Below are positions 60,390 through 64,000 of a stretch of DNA of 64,000 nt, in pieces (the stretch's first letter is position 1; each line of letters opens with the position of its first letter). The translations under genes were made by a program, and so were the position numbers. Origin of the DNA: Solobacterium sp. UBA1761. Lineage in GTDB: Bacteria > Bacillota_I > Bacilli_A > Erysipelotrichales > Erysipelotrichaceae. The stretch covers positions 1 through 64,000 of the forward strand of contig DCHD01000002.1 in NCBI GenBank assembly GCA_002315565.1, given 5' to 3'. The notes beneath the pieces are model-generated. The model was not told the origin of the DNA. It was given only the letters and a program-made list of their open reading frames with translations, and did no database searches.

Positions 60390-62255
60390 ATGAAAATAGA
60401 AGATATTAAAAATCCTGATTTTCTGAAAACATTGTCAGTTGAAGAACTGAACGCTCTTTCTGGTGACATCAGGAAGTTTTTAATTGAGTCGGTTTCAAAG
60501 ACTGGAGGTCATCTTTCAAGCAATCTTGGTATTGTTGAACTGACGGTTGCGTTACATTATGTGTTCAACTGTCCAAGAGACCGCTTTTTGTTCGATGTAG
60601 GACATCAATCCTATATTCATAAGATTCTTACTGGTCGTGCAGACAAAATGTCTACACTTAGACAATTTGGGGGTCTATCTGGCTTTATTAAAAGAAATGA
60701 AAGCGAATATGACTGTTTTGAAGCAGGGCATTCATCAACTTCCTTAAGTGCGGCTTTAGGTATGGCGGTTGCCAGAGACTTAAAGGGTGAGCATTATGAC
60801 ATCGTGCCAATAGTAGGCGATGGTGCTTTGATGTCTGGACTTTCATTGGAAGCACTCAATCAGATAGGCTATGAGAAAAAGAAAGTCATAATTGTCTTCA
60901 ATGACAATAATATGTCTATTTCCAAGAATGTCGGGGCATTGTCCAAATCATTCGCTAAGCTCAGATCAAGTGCTTACTATAATGAACTTAAATCTGATGT
61001 CAAAGACGCGCTTAAAACCAAGAAGTTAGGCAACTTCTTTATAAAGGGTGTTCACAACTTCAAAGAGTCTATTAAAAAATCAGTTGTCGATTCCGGTGTT
61101 TTTGGTGAATTCGGAATTGAATATCTTGGCCCGATTGACGGATACGATATGAACACTCTGATCAACGCATTCAGAACTGCCCAGGCCGAAAACGGACCTA
61201 TAGTAGTGCATGTAATTACTCAGAAAGGTAAAGGTTATAAGTATACAGAACAGGATAAAAACGGCACCTGGCACGGAGTAGGCAAATTCGATGTTGAAAC
61301 AGGAAGATTTTTAAGCAGCGTACCAGCCGGCTATAAATCATACAGTGAAATGGTATCTGATGAAGTGCTTTACAATATGGATAAACGTAAAGATATTGTT
61401 GCGCTTACTCCTGCAATGATATCTGGAAGCAAGATGGCAAAGATATTTGCCAAATATCCTACACGCAGTTTTGACTGCGGTATTGCTGAAGATCATGCGC
61501 TTGAATTTGCTGCCGGTCTTGCGTTAAATGGCATGCATCCTTTTGTTGCAATCTATTCATCATTCCTGCAGCGTGCATATGACCAGCTTAACCATGACCT
61601 TTGCCGTATGGATCTGCCTGTAGTATTGGGTCTTGACAGAAGTGGACTGGTTGGTGAAGACGGTGATACACATCACGGTGTATTTGACATAAGCTTTATG
61701 AAATCTCTTCCAAATATGATTATTGCTGAAGGAAAAGATGCCAAAGAAACAGGTAATCTTATTTATACTGCATTCAATACACCTCATCCTTTCGCCATCA
61801 GATATCCAAGAGGCAACGTTAAAAATAAAGAAAATGAAGAAAATTCACTAATTGAAGTAGGAAAATGGACAGTTGAGTACAATAATGATAGTACAAGGGC
61901 CATCATCATTACTTATGGAAATGATGTTGATGAACTTGTAAAACTTGTTTGTGAAAATTCATTGAACTATGAAATAGTCAATGCGCGTTTCATTAAACCA
62001 ATGGATTCAGACATGCTGTGTTATATAGCTGAAAGAGATGTTCCGGTATATGTTTATACCTGCGATATGCTTTCGGGCGGACTGGCTGAAGAAATCCTTT
62101 CTTTCTATAATAAGAAGGGAATGGATGTAAATCTGAAATCTGTCGGTATCCCGGATACTTATGTTCCTCAGGGAACTGTTGCTCAGCTTAAGGAGTATCT
62201 TGGTATTGATCTGAAAACATTCTTAGAACAGGTAGAAAAGGATTTAAATGCTTAA
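60390..62255 (+). CDS. dxs: 1-deoxy-D-xylulose-5-phosphate synthase
   Basis: Thiamine-dependent first enzyme of the non-mevalonate isoprenoid route (pyruvate plus glyceraldehyde 3-phosphate). The 621-aa protein has TGGHLSSNLG, DVGHQSYIHK, the thiamine motif GDGALMSG...FNDNNMS, and the transketolase region GIAEDHALEFAAGLA. It lies two bases after ispA and provides its substrate path, ending in UppS (3.4 kb). It overlaps recN by eight bases. Confidence 0.97.
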   Translation: MKIEDIKNPDFLKTLSVEELNALSGDIRKFLIESVSKTGGHLSSNLGIVELTVALHYVFNCPRDRFLFDVGHQSYIHKILTGRADKMSTLRQFGGLSGFIKRNESEYDCFEAGHSSTSLSAALGMAVARDLKGEHYDIVPIVGDGALMSGLSLEALNQIGYEKKKVIIVFNDNNMSISKNVGALSKSFAKLRSSAYYNELKSDVKDALKTKKLGNFFIKGVHNFKESIKKSVVDSGVFGEFGIEYLGPIDGYDMNTLINAFRTAQAENGPIVVHVITQKGKGYKYTEQDKNGTWHGVGKFDVETGRFLSSVPAGYKSYSEMVSDEVLYNMDKRKDIVALTPAMISGSKMAKIFAKYPTRSFDCGIAEDHALEFAAGLALNGMHPFVAIYSSFLQRAYDQLNHDLCRMDLPVVLGLDRSGLVGEDGDTHHGVFDISFMKSLPNMIIAEGKDAKETGNLIYTAFNTPHPFAIRYPRGNVKNKENEENSLIEVGKWTVEYNNDSTRAIIITYGNDVDELVKLVCENSLNYEIVNARFIKPMDSDMLCYIAERDVPVYVYTCDMLSGGLAEEILSFYNKKGMDVNLKSVGIPDTYVPQGTVAQLKEYLGIDLKTFLEQVEKDLNA

Positions 62256-63900
62256 AAGTCTACATATTCAGTCATATGCGATTATTGATGATCTGACTAT
62301 CGATTTCGATAGAGGTTTTAATGTCTTTACAGGTGAAACCGGTGCCGGAAAATCAATTATTATCGGTGCTCTTTCTTTTCTTTCCGATAAAAGGGCAGAT
62401 ACATCTGTAATCAAGTCAAATGCCAATAAAGCAGTTATTGAAGGTGTATTTTCAATTGAAGACAAAGATGTTCATCTTAAAGAGATACTTGATGAAGCAC
62501 TGATAGATTATGACAATGAGCTTATAGTCAAAAGAGTTATATCACGCGATTCAAACAGTACAATAAAGGTTAACGGTTCTACTGTTACACTTTCTTTTCT
62601 TGATGAACTGCTTACTCCGCTGATTGATATCCATTCACAGAAAGATTCTCAGTATCTTTTCAATAAGAAGAATCATCTTATACTGTTGGACAGATATATG
62701 AACAACGGTTCACTTATTAATGAATATAAAGATGCATACAAAGAATACAGAAAACTAAACAACGAATATAACGAACTGAAGAATTCAACATATTCTGAAT
62801 CAGATCTTGAATATATTACTTTTGAACTTGATGAAATCAGGAAAGCTGACCTTACAAGTGAAGAAGAAAGTGACCTTATCAATAAAGAGAAGAAATACAG
62901 GATGATGGAAAAGTATATTACTAATCTGTCTGGTGCTGTTGAACTTTATAATGGCTATGAAGGCATTAAAGAAAAAATTCAGTCTCTTGTTAAGGTTATG
63001 GATATAGATGACGAGACAATACAGAATGAAAGAAAAGCCATTGAATCACTTTACTATGATATTGATGACCATATGTCAAACATTGAAAAGATTTATTCTT
63101 CTTTAGATGATGGTGAAATGAATATTGAAGTAATAGAGGAAAGACTTTTCGTTTACTCCAAACTTAAAAGAAAATACAGTAAGGATACAGATGAACTGAA
63201 TGCTTTTGCCAATGAACTGGAAGAAAGAATAAATTCCTATAAAGACAGAGATGCTATATTGGAAAACAAACTGAAGGCCTTAAATAAGGCAAAAGAAACA
63301 GTTTTAACAATCGGCAATAAACTGAGCGAAGAAAGAAGAAACAGGGCACTGAGCTTAGAAAAAGAGGTTGTTCTGCAGGCAAAAGACCTATTACTTCCGG
63401 ATACTGATTTCAGAATCATGTTCAATGAAAAAGAACCTGATGAAACAGGTATCGATGATGTAGAATTCTATCTTTCACTTAATAAAGGTGAAGATATTAA
63501 ACCGCTTAAGAATATTGCTTCAGGTGGTGAAATATCCCGAATCATGCTGGCACTGAAGATTATCTTCTCCAGACTTTCAGATACAAAACTTATTGTCTTC
63601 GATGAAATCGATACGGGAGTATCTGGCAAAGCTGCTTTATCAATCGGTTCAAAAATGTCACTTATTTCTAAAGACCTTGAAGTTATCGCAATCAGTCATC
63701 TTGCTCCGGTTGCGGCTTTTGCTGATCATCATTATTACATCTATAAACAGGTTGTTAATGAAAATACAGCAACTTCAGTAAGAAAACTGGATACATCAGA
63801 TATCTTTAAGGAGCTTTCATTAATGTCCACCGGTTCTGTTACCGAAGAATCATACATCAATGCAAAGGCGCTTTATGAAAAGTGCCAGTCATTAAAATGA
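62248..63900 (+). CDS. recN: DNA repair protein RecN
   Basis: SMC-like ATPase acting in double-strand-break repair. The 550-aa protein has Walker A GETGAGKSIIIGAL at residue 29, a long coiled-coil centre, the signature region IASGGEISRIMLALKII and Walker B LIVFDEIDTGVSGKAA. dxs is directly upstream; the tlyA and argR genes usually lying between dxs and recN are missing. Its stop overlaps the next ATG. Confidence 0.96.
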   Translation: MLKSLHIQSYAIIDDLTIDFDRGFNVFTGETGAGKSIIIGALSFLSDKRADTSVIKSNANKAVIEGVFSIEDKDVHLKEILDEALIDYDNELIVKRVISRDSNSTIKVNGSTVTLSFLDELLTPLIDIHSQKDSQYLFNKKNHLILLDRYMNNGSLINEYKDAYKEYRKLNNEYNELKNSTYSESDLEYITFELDEIRKADLTSEEESDLINKEKKYRMMEKYITNLSGAVELYNGYEGIKEKIQSLVKVMDIDDETIQNERKAIESLYYDIDDHMSNIEKIYSSLDDGEMNIEVIEERLFVYSKLKRKYSKDTDELNAFANELEERINSYKDRDAILENKLKALNKAKETVLTIGNKLSEERRNRALSLEKEVVLQAKDLLLPDTDFRIMFNEKEPDETGIDDVEFYLSLNKGEDIKPLKNIASGGEISRIMLALKIIFSRLSDTKLIVFDEIDTGVSGKAALSIGSKMSLISKDLEVIAISHLAPVAAFADHHYYIYKQVVNENTATSVRKLDTSDIFKELSLMSTGSVTEESYINAKALYEKCQSLK

Positions 63901-64000
63901 GAATAGATTCAGCAATAAATGAATATATTCTGTCTTTATCCATCAATGATGGAAAAGCTGATAATACTGTCAAATCATACACAAGAGACCTTCAGATTTA
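63897..64000 (+). CDS. xerD: Tyrosine recombinase XerD-like (start only)
   Basis: Only the first 34 or so codons are in the window. The segment INEYILSLSINDGKADNTVKSYTRDLQI matches the SAM-like N-terminal DNA-binding domain of XerC/XerD recombinases, which resolve chromosome dimers. Position after recN fits xerD in Bacillota. The ATG overlaps the recN stop (ATGA). The catalytic domain is outside the window. Confidence 0.75.
   Translation, partial: MRIDSAINEYILSLSINDGKADNTVKSYTRDLQI

Noticed and set aside
1..64000. CRISPR arrays, insertion sequences, prophage or attachment sites
   Set aside because: No regularly spaced repeats, transposase, integrase (other than the XerD start) or phage genes were seen.

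Overview
The window is a low-GC, AT-rich chromosomal segment of a Gram-positive bacterium (Bacillota). Gene content and protein style point to Erysipelotrichia or a close relative, but that placement is inference because no rRNA lies in the window. Supporting signs are the rpsB-tsf-pyrH-frr-uppS-cdsA-rseP order, a SufCDSUB iron-sulfur cluster, the rsmB-rlmN-prpC-prkC-rpe run, an AUU-started IF3 behind an L20-type leader, PASTA proteins, and strong Shine-Dalgarno sites for many genes. There is no prophage, transposase, CRISPR array or rRNA operon, and almost everything reads as vertically inherited core genome.

Layout. 1-7.4 kb: ribosomal protein S2/EF-Ts, then UMP kinase, ribosome recycling, undecaprenyl and phospholipid synthesis, a site-2 protease and GalE. 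7.4-13.6 kb: a four-gene envelope operon led by an orphan Phd/YefM-like small protein, followed by a membrane protein, a secreted glucosaminidase and a PASTA protein with unusual Cys-pair repeats. 13.6-18.1 kb (minus strand): pseudouridine catabolism (psuKG), a HIT hydrolase and two PrsA/SurA-like exported foldases. 18.1-23.2 kb: SUF Fe-S assembly. 23.3-30.7 kb: PriA, RNA methylases and the PrpC/PrkC signalling pair with Rpe. 30.8-37.6 kb: L28 (minus), FtsA/FtsZ, a PHP phosphatase, a CNNM transporter, RsmE and MtaB. 37.6-44.9 kb: a degenerate Mur-ligase-like protein, rpsU, phoH, rdgB, trmL, a VanY-type peptidase, the infC-rpmI-rplT operon and tRNA-Glu. 45.0-45.8 kb: a decayed sugar-utilisation locus, with a cre box, a promoter, a GC-rich hairpin-dense leader, and a fused remnant of an MsmK-type ATPase and a beta-phosphoglucomutase. 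45.8-48.7 kb: TldD/TldE and a TSCPD protein. 48.7-54.0 kb: a SipW-type export locus (small camelysin/TasA-like protein, polytopic SipW fusion, DUF5305 protein, large LamG/InlB-repeat surface protein). 54.0-64 kb: LspA, an RluA-family synthase, rhomboid, dCMP deaminase, NusB, XseAB, IspA, Dxs, RecN and the start of a XerD-like recombinase.

How it works together. Much of the window serves translation and the cell envelope: lipid carrier supply (uppS, dxs, ispA), envelope proteolysis and lipoprotein maturation (rseP, rhomboid, lspA), wall sensing (PrkC and a second PASTA protein) and wall hydrolysis (glucosaminidase, VanY-like). The most notable global pattern is transcriptional. At least seven transcription units carry a TATAAT/TAAAAT box ending exactly six bases before an ATG that lacks a Shine-Dalgarno sequence, which predicts leaderless mRNAs. 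Several of these promoters are packed directly against, or inside, the terminator of the preceding gene.
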